From assembly GCF_905372335.1 (NCBI RefSeq), contig NZ_CAJPOU010000007.1:1-48811 (forward strand): a stretch of DNA of 48,811 nucleotides, read 5' to 3'. The translations under genes were made by a program, and so were the position numbers. A model generated the notes under the pieces. The model was not told where the DNA came from, did no database searches, and saw nothing but the letters and a program-made list of their open reading frames with translations. Positions 1 to 6,388 of the stretch are shown here, in pieces. Positions within the stretch are counted from its first letter, which is position 1, and each line of letters opens with the position of its first letter. Source of the stretch: Streptococcus sp. A12. GTDB lineage: Bacteria; Bacillota; Bacilli; Lactobacillales; Streptococcaceae.

Positions 1-251
1 GAGTGCATGGGAAGCCAGTTAGCTTCAATCTTGATGACCTTTGGATCAAGAACATCACGCTCAATACTGGTTTGGTCAATGCCAATACAACTGAAATGCT
101 TCTTAACGTCTTGAAATCTGGTAAGATTGATGCGACGAAGTTGGTGACCCATCATTTCAAACTGTCAGAAGCAGAAAAGGCATATGAAATCTTCAAACAT
201 GCTGGCGAAAACAATGCCTTGAAAGTCATTATTGATAACGACCTCAGCTAA
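1..251 (+). CDS. Zinc-type alcohol dehydrogenase family, C-terminal end (partial)
   Basis: Only the last 83 or so codons are present; the frame is open to the left edge, so the GTG at position 3 is probably internal. The tail (TKLVTHHFKLSEAEKAYEIF, then ALKVIID) is the usual C-terminus of medium-chain, zinc-dependent alcohol dehydrogenases, where the last Rossmann strands precede the final helix. The zinc and catalytic residues lie upstream of the window, so substrate and cofactor cannot be judged. A strong terminator follows 28 bases after the stop. Confidence 0.8.
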   Translation, partial: VHGKPVSFNLDDLWIKNITLNTGLVNANTTEMLLNVLKSGKIDATKLVTHHFKLSEAEKAYEIFKHAGENNALKVIIDNDLS

Positions 252-278
252 GAAGGCTCAATCGTTTGATGCTGAAAC

Positions 279-316
279 AAAAAGGACAGGAACAGTTTCA
301 TGTTCCTGTCCTTTTT
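279..316 (+). terminator. Rho-independent terminator after the alcohol dehydrogenase
   Basis: Perfect 16-bp stem (279-294 with 301-316), six-base loop and a T run. The A run on the other side would also let it work from the minus strand, but no minus gene ends here. Confidence 0.9.
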
Positions 317-353
317 AACAGATGTAGTAGTTGTTCTTGTCACATCTATTTAC

Positions 354-382
354 TTGCTACTCCTAATAAAACGTACTATAAT
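354..382 (+). promoter_or_regulatory. Sigma-A promoter for the 128-aa membrane protein
   Basis: TTGCTA at 354-359, a 17-bp spacer and TATAAT at 377-382, about 40 bases before the start codon at 422. Confidence 0.75.
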
Positions 383-421
383 ATGATTAGAAATATAACA
401 TAAATAGAAAGGTGTGATCTT

Positions 422-808
422 ATGAAAATGTTCCATTATCATCGTGAGTTCTGGTTGGACTTTCATTTCTGGCTCTTGGTCTTACTTTTAGTGGCTGTAG
501 CTATGATGACACAGGATCCGATTTCGGTTGTTAGCCTTGCTTATCTTGCTTTTGTAGGGATTTTGATTCTTCTTCAGGTCTTTCAACCGCAGGTGTCCAT
601 TCGCCAGCATCCAGTAGGTAGCTACCATTTCAATTGGGACTTTTATCGTGACACCAGACTGTATATTGATCTCTTTTTATTGGCTGGTCTCTTAGAAGGT
701 CCGTTCACTTCAACGGATATAGTTTATTGGATCTTGCTTGGGGCATTCGTCGGCTCTATTGGCTTTGTGTTTGTCGTAAAGGAAAAACCGATTCAAAAAA
801 CGGCCTAG
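422..808 (+). CDS. Small integral membrane protein of unknown function
   Basis: 128 aa, about four hydrophobic segments (roughly residues 14-32, 36-56, 76-92 and 98-118) with a His-rich N-terminus (MKMFHYHREFW). I do not recognise the family. ATG at 422 follows an AAAGGTG ribosome binding site; a second in-frame ATG lies two codons on. It is a single-gene unit, with its own promoter upstream and a bidirectional terminator downstream. Nothing in the sequence links it to the bacteriocin cluster beyond the convergent arrangement. Confidence 0.75.
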   Translation: MKMFHYHREFWLDFHFWLLVLLLVAVAMMTQDPISVVSLAYLAFVGILILLQVFQPQVSIRQHPVGSYHFNWDFYRDTRLYIDLFLLAGLLEGPFTSTDIVYWILLGAFVGSIGFVFVVKEKPIQKTA

Positions 809-898
809 TGCACGAAAGTTCTAGAAGACATTTATTTGGGATCTCTCTCCTCGATGATGAAGAGGGAGAATAGAAAAAGGGCTTGCTTCGTTCAAACG

Positions 899-934
899 AA
901 AAAATCCTAGCTTTTTTAAAAGCTGGGATTTTTT
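899..934. terminator. Bidirectional terminator between the membrane protein and the bacteriocin cluster
   Basis: Stem 899-914 with 918-934 (core ATCCTAGCTTT / AAAGCTGGGAT), with A run on the left and T run on the right. It can end the plus-strand gene at 808 and the minus-strand bacteriocin operon that stops at 964. Confidence 0.85.
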
Positions 935-963
935 GTACTGTTTAGTGAGATGATAAAGAAGTG

Positions 964-1128
964 TTACTGTTTGCCTCGTTTGCGAGCGTATTCGTCAAAG
1001 GCACCAGCGAAGGTTCCCATGAGTAGGGGAGTTGCGATCAGTCCGACAGTGATCCAGACGGATCCACCATCTACATGGCTGAGTTCCTGCTCGGACAAGC
1101 TTCTAAAACGTGTTTCTTCGAGTTTCAT
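964..1128 (-). CDS. Double-glycine bacteriocin-like peptide (cluster gene 10)
   Basis: 54 aa. The leader MKLEETRFRSLSEQELSHVDGG is a textbook double-glycine leader (hydrophobic/acidic ELSxxxGG pattern), so the mature peptide would start SVWITVGLIATP and run 32 residues. The mature part has a hydrophobic, glycine-rich stretch followed by a charged tail (DEYARKRGKQ). AGGAG sits six bases before ATG and overlaps the end of the upstream gene's stop region, so translation is likely coupled. It is the last gene of the cluster. With the peptide encoded at 1141-1308 it may form a two-peptide bacteriocin, like pneumococcal CibAB; that pairing is inference. Confidence 0.8.
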   Translation of the reverse strand: MKLEETRFRSLSEQELSHVDGGSVWITVGLIATPLLMGTFAGAFDEYARKRGKQ

Positions 1129-1140
1129 GCTTGCTCCTTT

Positions 1141-1308
1141 CTAGTGCATGATGCCATTGATGATACTACGGCCAAAATCACGTCCAGAATTGTATAAAAT
1201 ATTCCATGTTTGAACGATGAATTTTGCCGAGTCAAAGACGGAGGCTCCTCCATCAATGGTGGCCAGTTCAGCTTCCGTTAGGCAAGTATAATGAATGCTT
1301 GTATCCAT
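1141..1308 (-). CDS. Double-glycine bacteriocin-like peptide (cluster gene 9)
   Basis: 55 aa with leader ending LTEAELATIDGG; the predicted mature peptide of 34 residues starts ASVFDSAKFIVQTW and is amphipathic with Gly/Ser (NSGRDFG). AAGGAGGACACCT precedes ATG and overlaps the stop codon of the gene at 1320-1490, which points to one transcript with coupled translation. Export would need a C39-peptidase ABC transporter (ComAB or BlpAB type), which is not in the window. Confidence 0.8.
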   Translation of the reverse strand: MDTSIHYTCLTEAELATIDGGASVFDSAKFIVQTWNILYNSGRDFGRSIINGIMH

Positions 1309-1319
1309 AGGTGTCCTCC

Positions 1320-1490
1320 TTAATGTAAGATCGTGTAGAGTAAATCAATTGCCTCGTTGAGAATGGTGAAAGTGACCATGAAGGCAATAGCAAATTTAGG
1401 AAAGTACCCTTCTACCTGTTTGGGTGCTTTTTTATCAAGAATGCAGTATCCTGTCAAAAGGATGAGGGTGATAAAGGGCAGAGAAATCAT
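1320..1490 (-). CDS. Small membrane protein, probable bacteriocin immunity protein (cluster gene 8)
   Basis: 56 aa, two hydrophobic segments (residues 2-18 and about 32-54) separated by a basic linker (DKKAPKQVEG). It has no double-glycine leader. Small two-helix proteins alternating with class II peptides are typical immunity proteins, and this one directly precedes two toxin-like peptides. AAAGGAGG lies seven bases before ATG. The function is inferred from context only; no homologue was recognised. Confidence 0.7.
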   Translation of the reverse strand: MISLPFITLILLTGYCILDKKAPKQVEGYFPKFAIAFMVTFTILNEAIDLLYTILH

Positions 1491-1504
1491 AGAAATGCCT
1501 CCTT

Positions 1505-1657
1505 TTAGAAGAATTTCTTTTTGATATCTTTGCCAATTGTATAGGATAGAGCGAATAGTGAGACGCAGATTGTTGCTGAAATTACTGCTCCACCACCAAC
1601 ATCAACCAGTTCATCTTCCGTCAAGGTTACAAAGTTTTGTGTGAATTCTGTTGTCAT
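1505..1657 (-). CDS. Double-glycine bacteriocin-like peptide (cluster gene 7)
   Basis: 50 aa. The leader region TLTEDELVDVGGG contains three glycines, so cleavage could fall after the second or third. The mature part is AVISATICVSLFALSYTIG followed by a lysine-rich end (KDIKKKFF): a hydrophobic helix with a cationic tail, as in membrane-permeabilising class IIb peptides. The ATG abuts the stop codon of the gene at 1658-1828, with GGAAAA as the ribosome binding site. Confidence 0.8.
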   Translation of the reverse strand: MTTEFTQNFVTLTEDELVDVGGGAVISATICVSLFALSYTIGKDIKKKFF

Positions 1658-1828
1658 TTAGTTTTCCTTTTTATGTTTTACTTGTTTTAGGGCAGTATCG
1701 ACTGCCAAATAGATTGTAGCTGCAATGGCTAAATTAATCTGCGGTTGAAATGCAATCAGATGTGCATCGTGCAAAATCGTTAAAGTGATGATGATCGCAA
1801 ATAGAATGGTGTGTACATGTTGTTTCAT
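1658..1828 (-). CDS. Small membrane protein, probable bacteriocin immunity protein (cluster gene 6)
   Basis: 56 aa from ATG at 1826-1828 (AAGG just upstream); the open frame continues back to 1876 but that extension lies inside the preceding peptide gene and is rejected. Two hydrophobic segments (about residues 5-20 and 31-44) and a basic C-terminus (KQVKHKKEN). It resembles the gene at 1320-1490 in length, layout and position next to leader peptides. The immunity role is inference from context. Confidence 0.7.
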   Translation of the reverse strand: MKQHVHTILFAIIITLTILHDAHLIAFQPQINLAIAATIYLAVDTALKQVKHKKEN

Positions 1829-1833
1829 AATCC

Positions 1834-1980
1834 TTATCCCAAAAGCCAACCTAGGGCTAGACCGGTGATGATGCATCCTCCGTAGACGATGAAGGGAGCC
1901 ACCCCGCCGTTGACATGAGTTAACTCTTCATCCGTCAGAGTAGCGAATTGATTGTCAATCAGTTGATTTGTTTGTGTCAT
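1834..1980 (-). CDS. Double-glycine bacteriocin-like peptide (cluster gene 5)
   Basis: 48 aa, leader ending LTDEELTHVNGG; the predicted 22-residue mature peptide (VAPFIVYGGCIITGLALG, then WLLG) is very hydrophobic, with GG and GLALG spacing that suits helix-helix packing in two-peptide bacteriocins. AAGGAG lies six to seven bases before ATG. Confidence 0.8.
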   Translation of the reverse strand: MTQTNQLIDNQFATLTDEELTHVNGGVAPFIVYGGCIITGLALGWLLG

Positions 1981-2013
1981 AAACTATCTCCTTTTCTAAT
2001 GTATTGTCTGTTA

Positions 2014-2142
2014 TTACTTTCTTTGGCAACTACTTAAAGCCAAAAGTCCAAGAGGAATCAAGATGAAAGGGAGGAAACCTCCAGTACATTCTTCTAGTTC
2101 AGCGTCGTTTAGTTTTGAAAACTTTTTATCAATTGTTTTCAT
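2014..2142 (-). CDS. Short double-glycine peptide (cluster gene 4)
   Basis: 42 aa; leader MKTIDKKFSKLNDAELEECTGG, predicted mature part FLPFILIPLGLLALSSCQRK, only 20 residues. It is unusually hydrophobic for a pheromone and short for a bacteriocin, so either role is possible. Ribosome binding site AAAGGA precedes ATG by seven bases. Confidence 0.75.
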   Translation of the reverse strand: MKTIDKKFSKLNDAELEECTGGFLPFILIPLGLLALSSCQRK

Positions 2143-2171
2143 GATATTTCCTTTCTGTTAGAGCACATTGG

Positions 2172-2258
2172 CTAGTGTTTTCCTAGCTCGTAGCCTACTT
2201 GATAGATGCCATACATCAAAACGGGTGCTAGAATGCTAGCGAGTATGATGAGTGCCAT
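2172..2258 (-). CDS. 28-aa hydrophobic peptide without leader (cluster gene 3)
   Basis: Starts MALIILASILAPVLMYGIYQ and ends with a polar VGYELGKH tail: one membrane-spanning helix, no double-glycine site. The ribosome binding site (AAGGA, about ten bases from ATG) is moderate. It could be a leaderless peptide, a small immunity or accessory protein, or chance; the tight packing inside the cluster favours a real gene. Confidence 0.5.
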   Translation of the reverse strand: MALIILASILAPVLMYGIYQVGYELGKH

Positions 2259-2290
2259 TTTTTATTTTTCCTTGTTTTCATGATATTTCC

Positions 2291-2350
2291 TTACAGGATG
2301 ATCAGTGATAAGAATAGTAATAGAATAAAAAATTGTGTATTCTTTTTCAT
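2291..2350 (-). CDS. 19-aa hydrophobic peptide (cluster gene 2)
   Basis: MKKNTQFFILLLFLSLIIL: a basic start followed by a 14-residue hydrophobic run, ended by TAA. GGAAAGGG sits nine bases before ATG. It is too short for conventional annotation. It is listed because it has a good ribosome binding site and lies between the ComX box and the leader-peptide genes. Confidence 0.4.
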   Translation of the reverse strand: MKKNTQFFILLLFLSLIIL

Positions 2351-2372
2351 GTTCGGTATTCCCTTTCCTTAT

Positions 2373-2429
2373 TTATTTACGGAAGAAGTAATACAAAAAC
2401 CATGGGATGATAATGGGAGTATAGTACAT
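2373..2429 (-). CDS. 18-aa peptide, first open frame after the ComX box (cluster gene 1)
   Basis: MYYTPIIIPWFLYYFFRK: aromatic and hydrophobic with a basic end. It has the strongest ribosome binding site in the cluster (AAAGGAGG, seven bases before ATG), and its ATG is 37 bases from the TACGAATA box, where the first gene of the transcript is expected. It could be a leaderless peptide or a translated leader; the function is unknown. Confidence 0.45.
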   Translation of the reverse strand: MYYTPIIIPWFLYYFFRK

Positions 2430-2466
2430 CTGTTGTCCTCCTTTCTTTTTGTTTGGTCACTTATAC

Positions 2467-2474
2467 TATTCGTA
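2467..2474 (-). promoter_or_regulatory. ComX (SigX) box driving the bacteriocin cluster
   Basis: On the minus strand the sequence reads TTTTTATACGAATAG, an exact match to the streptococcal cin-box TACGAATA preceded by a T-rich stretch. It lies just upstream of the first cluster gene and on the correct strand. This places the cluster among late competence genes, as for cibAB in pneumococcus (established knowledge of that family). A TATAAG just downstream may give some sigma-A activity. Confidence 0.85.
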
Positions 2475-2523
2475 TAAAAATCTGGAAATGGATAAAATTT
2501 CTTAAAAAGTTTTAGAATGTTTG

Positions 2524-2558
2524 CATCTCTGAAACTAGTTTTAGAGATCTTTTTATTT
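2524..2558. other. Imperfect palindrome with T-rich flank in the divergent spacer
   Basis: ATCTCTGAAACT is followed directly by AGTTTTAGAGAT (one G-T mismatch) and then CTTTTTATTTTT. It could stop transcription running rightward toward nanE, or be an operator. No rightward gene ends here, so its role is open. Confidence 0.4.
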
Positions 2559-2599
2559 TTCCCAAAATGTGAAACTATAATCCAATTGCAAGAATAATA

Positions 2600-2628
2600 T
2601 TGTAAGCGCTTTAAAAATAGATTATAAT
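2600..2628 (+). promoter_or_regulatory. nan operon promoter with overlapping cre site
   Basis: TTGTAA (2600-2605), a 17-bp spacer and TATAAT (2623-2628). TTGTAAGCGCTTTAA at 2600-2614 matches the catabolite responsive element consensus at all but one defined position and overlaps the -35 box, so CcpA should repress the sialic acid operon when preferred sugars are present. Confidence 0.8.
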
Positions 2629-2675
2629 CAATTTACAAGTACTCGAGTTGCCTTAGTATCAAAGGAGAAGGAGTT

Positions 2676-3374
2676 ATGTCAAAGATTACAAAAGATGAAC
2701 TGATTGAACAAATCAAAGATGGCATCATTGTTTCTTGTCAGGCCCTCCCTCACGAACCGCTTTATACAGAAACAGGAGGAGTCATTCCTCTCTTAGTTAG
2801 AGCGGCTGAGCAGGGTGGAGCTGTCGGGATCCGAGCCAATAGTGTCCGGGATATCAAGGAAATCAAGGAAGTGACCAAGTTACCGATCATTGGGATTATC
2901 AAGCGTGACTACCCACCGGAAGAACCCTTTATCACGGCTACCATGAAAGAAGTCGATGAGTTGGCCGTATTAGATATCGCGGTTATTGCTCTGGATTGTA
3001 CCAAACGTCCCCGTCATGATGGTCTTTCGATTAGTGACTTTATCCATCGAGTCAAAGAAAAATATCCCGATCAGCTCTTGATGGCCGATATCTCGACCTT
3101 GGAAGAAGGATTGACGGCTGTTGAAGCGGGAGTAGACTTTGTCGGAACGACCTTATCTGGATATACAGACTACAGTCCAAAGGTCGATGGACCCGATTTT
3201 GAACTGATCCATAGCCTCTGCCAATCAGGAGTGGATGTCATCGCAGAAGGTAAGATCCACTATCCTGATCAGGCTAAGAAAATCCATGATCTCGGGGTGC
3301 GCGGTATCGTCGTAGGTGGCGCTATTACCCGACCAAAAGAGATCACTGAGCGCTTTGTCGCAGCCTTAAATTGA
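2676..3374 (+). CDS. nanE: N-acylglucosamine-6-phosphate 2-epimerase (NanE)
   Basis: 232 aa, the usual length for NanE. It converts ManNAc-6-phosphate to GlcNAc-6-phosphate in the cytoplasm, the last nan-specific step before NagA/NagB. A TIM barrel is visible from strand motifs: IVSCQA near residue 18, GIIKRDY near 75, LMADIST near 137, GTTLSGY near 160, VIAEGKI near 188 and GIVVGGAITRP near 209 (phosphate-binding glycine loop). AAAGGAG lies before ATG. It is the first gene of the operon, directly behind the cre-overlapped promoter. Confidence 0.93.
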   Translation: MSKITKDELIEQIKDGIIVSCQALPHEPLYTETGGVIPLLVRAAEQGGAVGIRANSVRDIKEIKEVTKLPIIGIIKRDYPPEEPFITATMKEVDELAVLDIAVIALDCTKRPRHDGLSISDFIHRVKEKYPDQLLMADISTLEEGLTAVEAGVDFVGTTLSGYTDYSPKVDGPDFELIHSLCQSGVDVIAEGKIHYPDQAKKIHDLGVRGIVVGGAITRPKEITERFVAALN

Positions 3375-3535
3375 GAAAACAAAACAGAAGATTGAAGGAG
3401 GAGGAGGCCCAATAGAGACTAGTCGAATTCATTTAATGAGAATGTTTCAGTGAAGGATAACGATGAAGATTTCAAGAAGGAAGTCATATTTGCTTAACTT
3501 TCTGCAACATAAATCTAGTGTAAAAGGAGAAATAG

Positions 3536-3988
3536 ATGATATTTGATGATTTAATAAACATAAAATTGTACAAAGGGATTCATCCTAATCTGGATCAAGC
3601 GATTGATTTTCTCTATGAACACCGGAAAGATTCTTTTGAGCTAGGGAGATATGATATCGACGGTGACAAGGTCTTTCTCGTTGTCCAAGAAAACACCCTT
3701 AACAAAGATGAAAATGATCGCTTTGAACATCATCGCCGTTATGCCGACCTTCATTTATTAGTTGAAGGACATGAATTTTCTAGCTACGGTTCCCGTATCC
3801 TAGATGAAGCTATTCCATTTGATGAAGCAAGTGATATTGGCTTTGTTCATTGTGAAAAATTCTATCCACTTCATTTGGGCTATCATAATTTTGCAGTCTT
3901 CTTCCCTGGTGAACCTCACCAACCAAATGGCTATTCAGGTCAGGAAGAAATAGTCAGAAAGTATCTATTCAAAATTGCGATTGATTAG
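3536..3988 (+). CDS. YhcH/YjgK/YiaL family protein (NanQ-like sialic acid anomerase)
   Basis: 150 aa cupin-fold protein. Family signatures are HHRRYADLHLLVEG (residues about 65-78) and FAVFFPGEPHQPN (about 121-133), which carry the His/Glu residues of the presumed metal site. In E. coli, NanQ (YhcH) speeds conversion of cyclic sialic acid to the open form used by the lyase; the same job is inferred here from the operon. It is separated from nanE by 161 bases with no visible terminator, and AAAGGAG precedes ATG. Confidence 0.85.
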   Translation: MIFDDLINIKLYKGIHPNLDQAIDFLYEHRKDSFELGRYDIDGDKVFLVVQENTLNKDENDRFEHHRRYADLHLLVEGHEFSSYGSRILDEAIPFDEASDIGFVHCEKFYPLHLGYHNFAVFFPGEPHQPNGYSGQEEIVRKYLFKIAID

Positions 3989-4100
3989 ATATGTCAAATA
4001 GAAAATGGAGGAGATAAGCGATATAGTTAGTTTTTCGGAGAAGTTACGGCTTCAAAGCACTGATTACATATTTTGTATTTAAAATAGAAAGAGGAAAACA

Positions 4101-5450
4101 ATGAAAAATAGTAAGAAAATTCTTTTCGCTTTGGTTCTCGCGTTATTCGCATTGTTTGTCACTGCATGTTCATCTTCGAAAGATACTGCAGAAGGAAGTA
4201 ATAAATCTGGAGAATTATCTGGAGAAATTGTAATTTGGCATTCCTTTACACAAGGACCGCGCTTGGAAAGTATTCAAAAATCAGCTGATGAATTTATGAA
4301 GAAACATCCAAAGGTTAAAATTAAAATTGAAACCTTCTCGTGGAATGACTTTTATACAAAATGGACGACAGGGTTAGCGAATGGGAATGTTCCGGATATT
4401 AGCACTGCATTGCCGAATCAGGTCATGGAAATGGTCAATTCAGATGCTTTGGTTCCATTGAATGATACCGTTAAAAAAATAGGAGAAGATAAATTTAATA
4501 AAACAGCATTAGATGAAGCGAAGGTTGATGGCAATTTTTATTCCATTCCTTTGTACTCACATGCTCAAGTAATGTGGGTTCGCACCGATTTATTGAAACA
4601 ATATAATATTGAAGTTCCAAAAACATGGGATCAATTGTATGAGGCTTCCAAAAAATTAAAAGAAAATGGAGTTTATGGAGTGTCTGTACCTTTCGGGACA
4701 AATGATATGATGGGGACACGCTTCTTGAATTTCTATGTACGAAGTGGTGGTGGAAGTCTTTTGACAAAAGATATGAAAGCTGACTTGACAAGCAAACTGG
4801 CTCAAGATGGAATTAAATATTGGGTGAAGATGTACAAGGAATTTTCTCCAAAAGATTCACTTAACTTTAATGTCTTGCAACAAGCCACTTTGTTTTATCA
4901 AGGAAAGACAGCATTTGACTTTAACTCAGGATTCCATGTCGGTGGTATCCAAGCAAATAGCCCTCAATTGATTGATGCAATTGATGCCTACCCTATTCCA
5001 AAGGTGAAAGAATCAGATAAAGATTATGGTATTGAAACTTCTAATATTCCATTGGTAGTTTGGAAGAATTCCAAACATCCAGAAGTAGCGAAGGCATTCT
5101 TAGAATCTTTGTATGAAAAGGAAGATTACATTAATTTCTTAGATTCAACTCCTGTTGGAATGTTGCCTGCCATCAAAGGAATTAGTGATGTTCCTTCCTA
5201 TAAAGATAATGACATCCGCAAGAAATTCCAACATGCAGAAGAAGTTATTACAAAAGCAGCAGAAAAAGGTACAGCTATTGGATATGAAAATGGTCCAAGT
5301 GTTCAAGCTGGAATGTTAACTAACCAACATATCATTGAACAAATGTTCCAAGATATTATTACAAATGGTAAAGATCCAATGGAGGCTGCCAAGGATGCAG
5401 AAAAACAATTGAACGATTTATTCGAAACTGTAGCAGTTGATGTTAAATAA
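4101..5450 (+). CDS. satA: Sialic acid ABC transporter, substrate-binding lipoprotein (SatA)
   Basis: 449 aa. Signal peptide with lipobox VTAC (Cys23), so lipid-anchored on the outer face of the membrane. The mature part has the family 1 extracellular solute-binding pattern: VIWHSFTQGPR near residue 44, PDISTALPNQ near 98, and TAFDFNSGFHVGG near 270. Followed by satB and satC and preceded by nanE, it matches the pneumococcal SatABC sialic acid importer. No ATPase gene follows; in pneumococcus the shared MsmK ATPase powers this transporter. Confidence 0.9.
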   Translation: MKNSKKILFALVLALFALFVTACSSSKDTAEGSNKSGELSGEIVIWHSFTQGPRLESIQKSADEFMKKHPKVKIKIETFSWNDFYTKWTTGLANGNVPDISTALPNQVMEMVNSDALVPLNDTVKKIGEDKFNKTALDEAKVDGNFYSIPLYSHAQVMWVRTDLLKQYNIEVPKTWDQLYEASKKLKENGVYGVSVPFGTNDMMGTRFLNFYVRSGGGSLLTKDMKADLTSKLAQDGIKYWVKMYKEFSPKDSLNFNVLQQATLFYQGKTAFDFNSGFHVGGIQANSPQLIDAIDAYPIPKVKESDKDYGIETSNIPLVVWKNSKHPEVAKAFLESLYEKEDYINFLDSTPVGMLPAIKGISDVPSYKDNDIRKKFQHAEEVITKAAEKGTAIGYENGPSVQAGMLTNQHIIEQMFQDIITNGKDPMEAAKDAEKQLNDLFETVAVDVK

Positions 5451-5456
5451 TAATAG

Positions 5457-5488
5457 CAGAGGCTACAATAATGTGGCCTCTGTTTTTA
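5457..5488 (+). terminator. Hairpin between satA and satB, probable partial terminator or mRNA stabiliser
   Basis: CAGAGGCTAC (5457-5466) pairs with GTGGCCTCTG (5473-5482) around a six-base loop, followed by TTTTTA. It sits 6 bases after the satA stop inside the operon. Such hairpins usually leave more binding protein than permease. It also contains the ATG at 5471, which argues against that start for satB. Confidence 0.75.
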
Positions 5489-5503
5489 GAGAGGAATAAG
5501 CAT

Positions 5504-6388
5504 ATGGTCAAAAATAGAAATTTGACTCGATGGGTGTTTGTGTTACCTGCTATTATTATTGTTGGACTATTATTTGTTTACCCATTTTTCTCCAGCATCT
5601 ATTTTAGCTTTACAAACAAACATTTGATCATGCCACGGTATAAATTTGTAGGATTAGCAAATTATAAAGCAGTTTTATCGGATCCTAATTTCTACAATGC
5701 TTTTTTTAATTCCCTTAAATGGACAGTCTTTTCTCTTTTGGGGCAAGTGCTTGTTGGTTTTGTGTTAGCACTTGCATTGCATAGAGTTAGACGTTTTAAG
5801 AAGCTATATAGGACATTATTGATTGTTCCTTGGGCATTCCCAACAATTGTCATTGCCTTTTCTTGGCAATGGATTTTAAACGGGGTATATGGTTATCTAC
5901 CTAACTTGATTGTGAAATTAGGACTGATGAATCATGTACCTGGATTTTTGACAGAAAGTACCTGGGCCTTTATCTGTTTAGTATTTATTAATATTTGGTT
6001 CGGTGCCCCTATGATCATGGTCAATGTTCTATCTGCCTTACAAACGGTTCCAGAGGAACAGTTTGAAGCCGCTAGGATTGATGGAGCTTCCAGTTGGCAA
6101 GTTTTTAGATTTGTTATTTTACCTCACATTAAAGTAGTAGTCGGATTACTTGTTGTACTGAGAACAGTATGGATCTTTAATAACTTTGATATTATTTATC
6201 TGATTACCGGTGGTGGCCCTTCAAACGCAACAACAACATTGCCAATATTCGCATATAATCTCGGTTGGGGAACAAAACTTCTTGGGCGTGCCTCAGCGGT
6301 AACAGTCTTGCTATTTATTTTCTTGTTGGCAGTATGTTTCATTTACTTTGGAGTAATTAGTAAATGGGAGAAGGAGGGTAGAAAATGA
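5504..6388 (+). CDS. satB: Sialic acid ABC transporter permease (SatB)
   Basis: 294 aa from ATG at 5504 (MVKNRNLTRWVFVLPA), chosen because GAGGAAT lies just upstream and the earlier ATG at 5471 falls inside a terminator-like hairpin. Six membrane segments of the MalF-type permease fold, with the EAA loop EEQFEAARIDGASSWQVFRF (about residues 187-206) that contacts the ATPase. Its last bases overlap the satC start (ATGA). Confidence 0.9.
   Translation: MVKNRNLTRWVFVLPAIIIVGLLFVYPFFSSIYFSFTNKHLIMPRYKFVGLANYKAVLSDPNFYNAFFNSLKWTVFSLLGQVLVGFVLALALHRVRRFKKLYRTLLIVPWAFPTIVIAFSWQWILNGVYGYLPNLIVKLGLMNHVPGFLTESTWAFICLVFINIWFGAPMIMVNVLSALQTVPEEQFEAARIDGASSWQVFRFVILPHIKVVVGLLVVLRTVWIFNNFDIIYLITGGGPSNATTTLPIFAYNLGWGTKLLGRASAVTVLLFIFLLAVCFIYFGVISKWEKEGRK

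Noticed and set aside
950..1144. Plus-strand frame of 64 codons over the last bacteriocin peptide genes
   Set aside because: It overlaps the well-supported minus-strand double-glycine peptide and lacks a ribosome binding site.
2280..2477. Plus-strand frame of 65 codons across the cluster promoter
   Set aside because: It runs over the ComX box and the two smallest minus-strand frames, and has no ribosome binding site.
5471..5503. Upstream ATG for satB
   Set aside because: It lies inside the terminator hairpin, and residues encoded before 5504 do not resemble permease starts.
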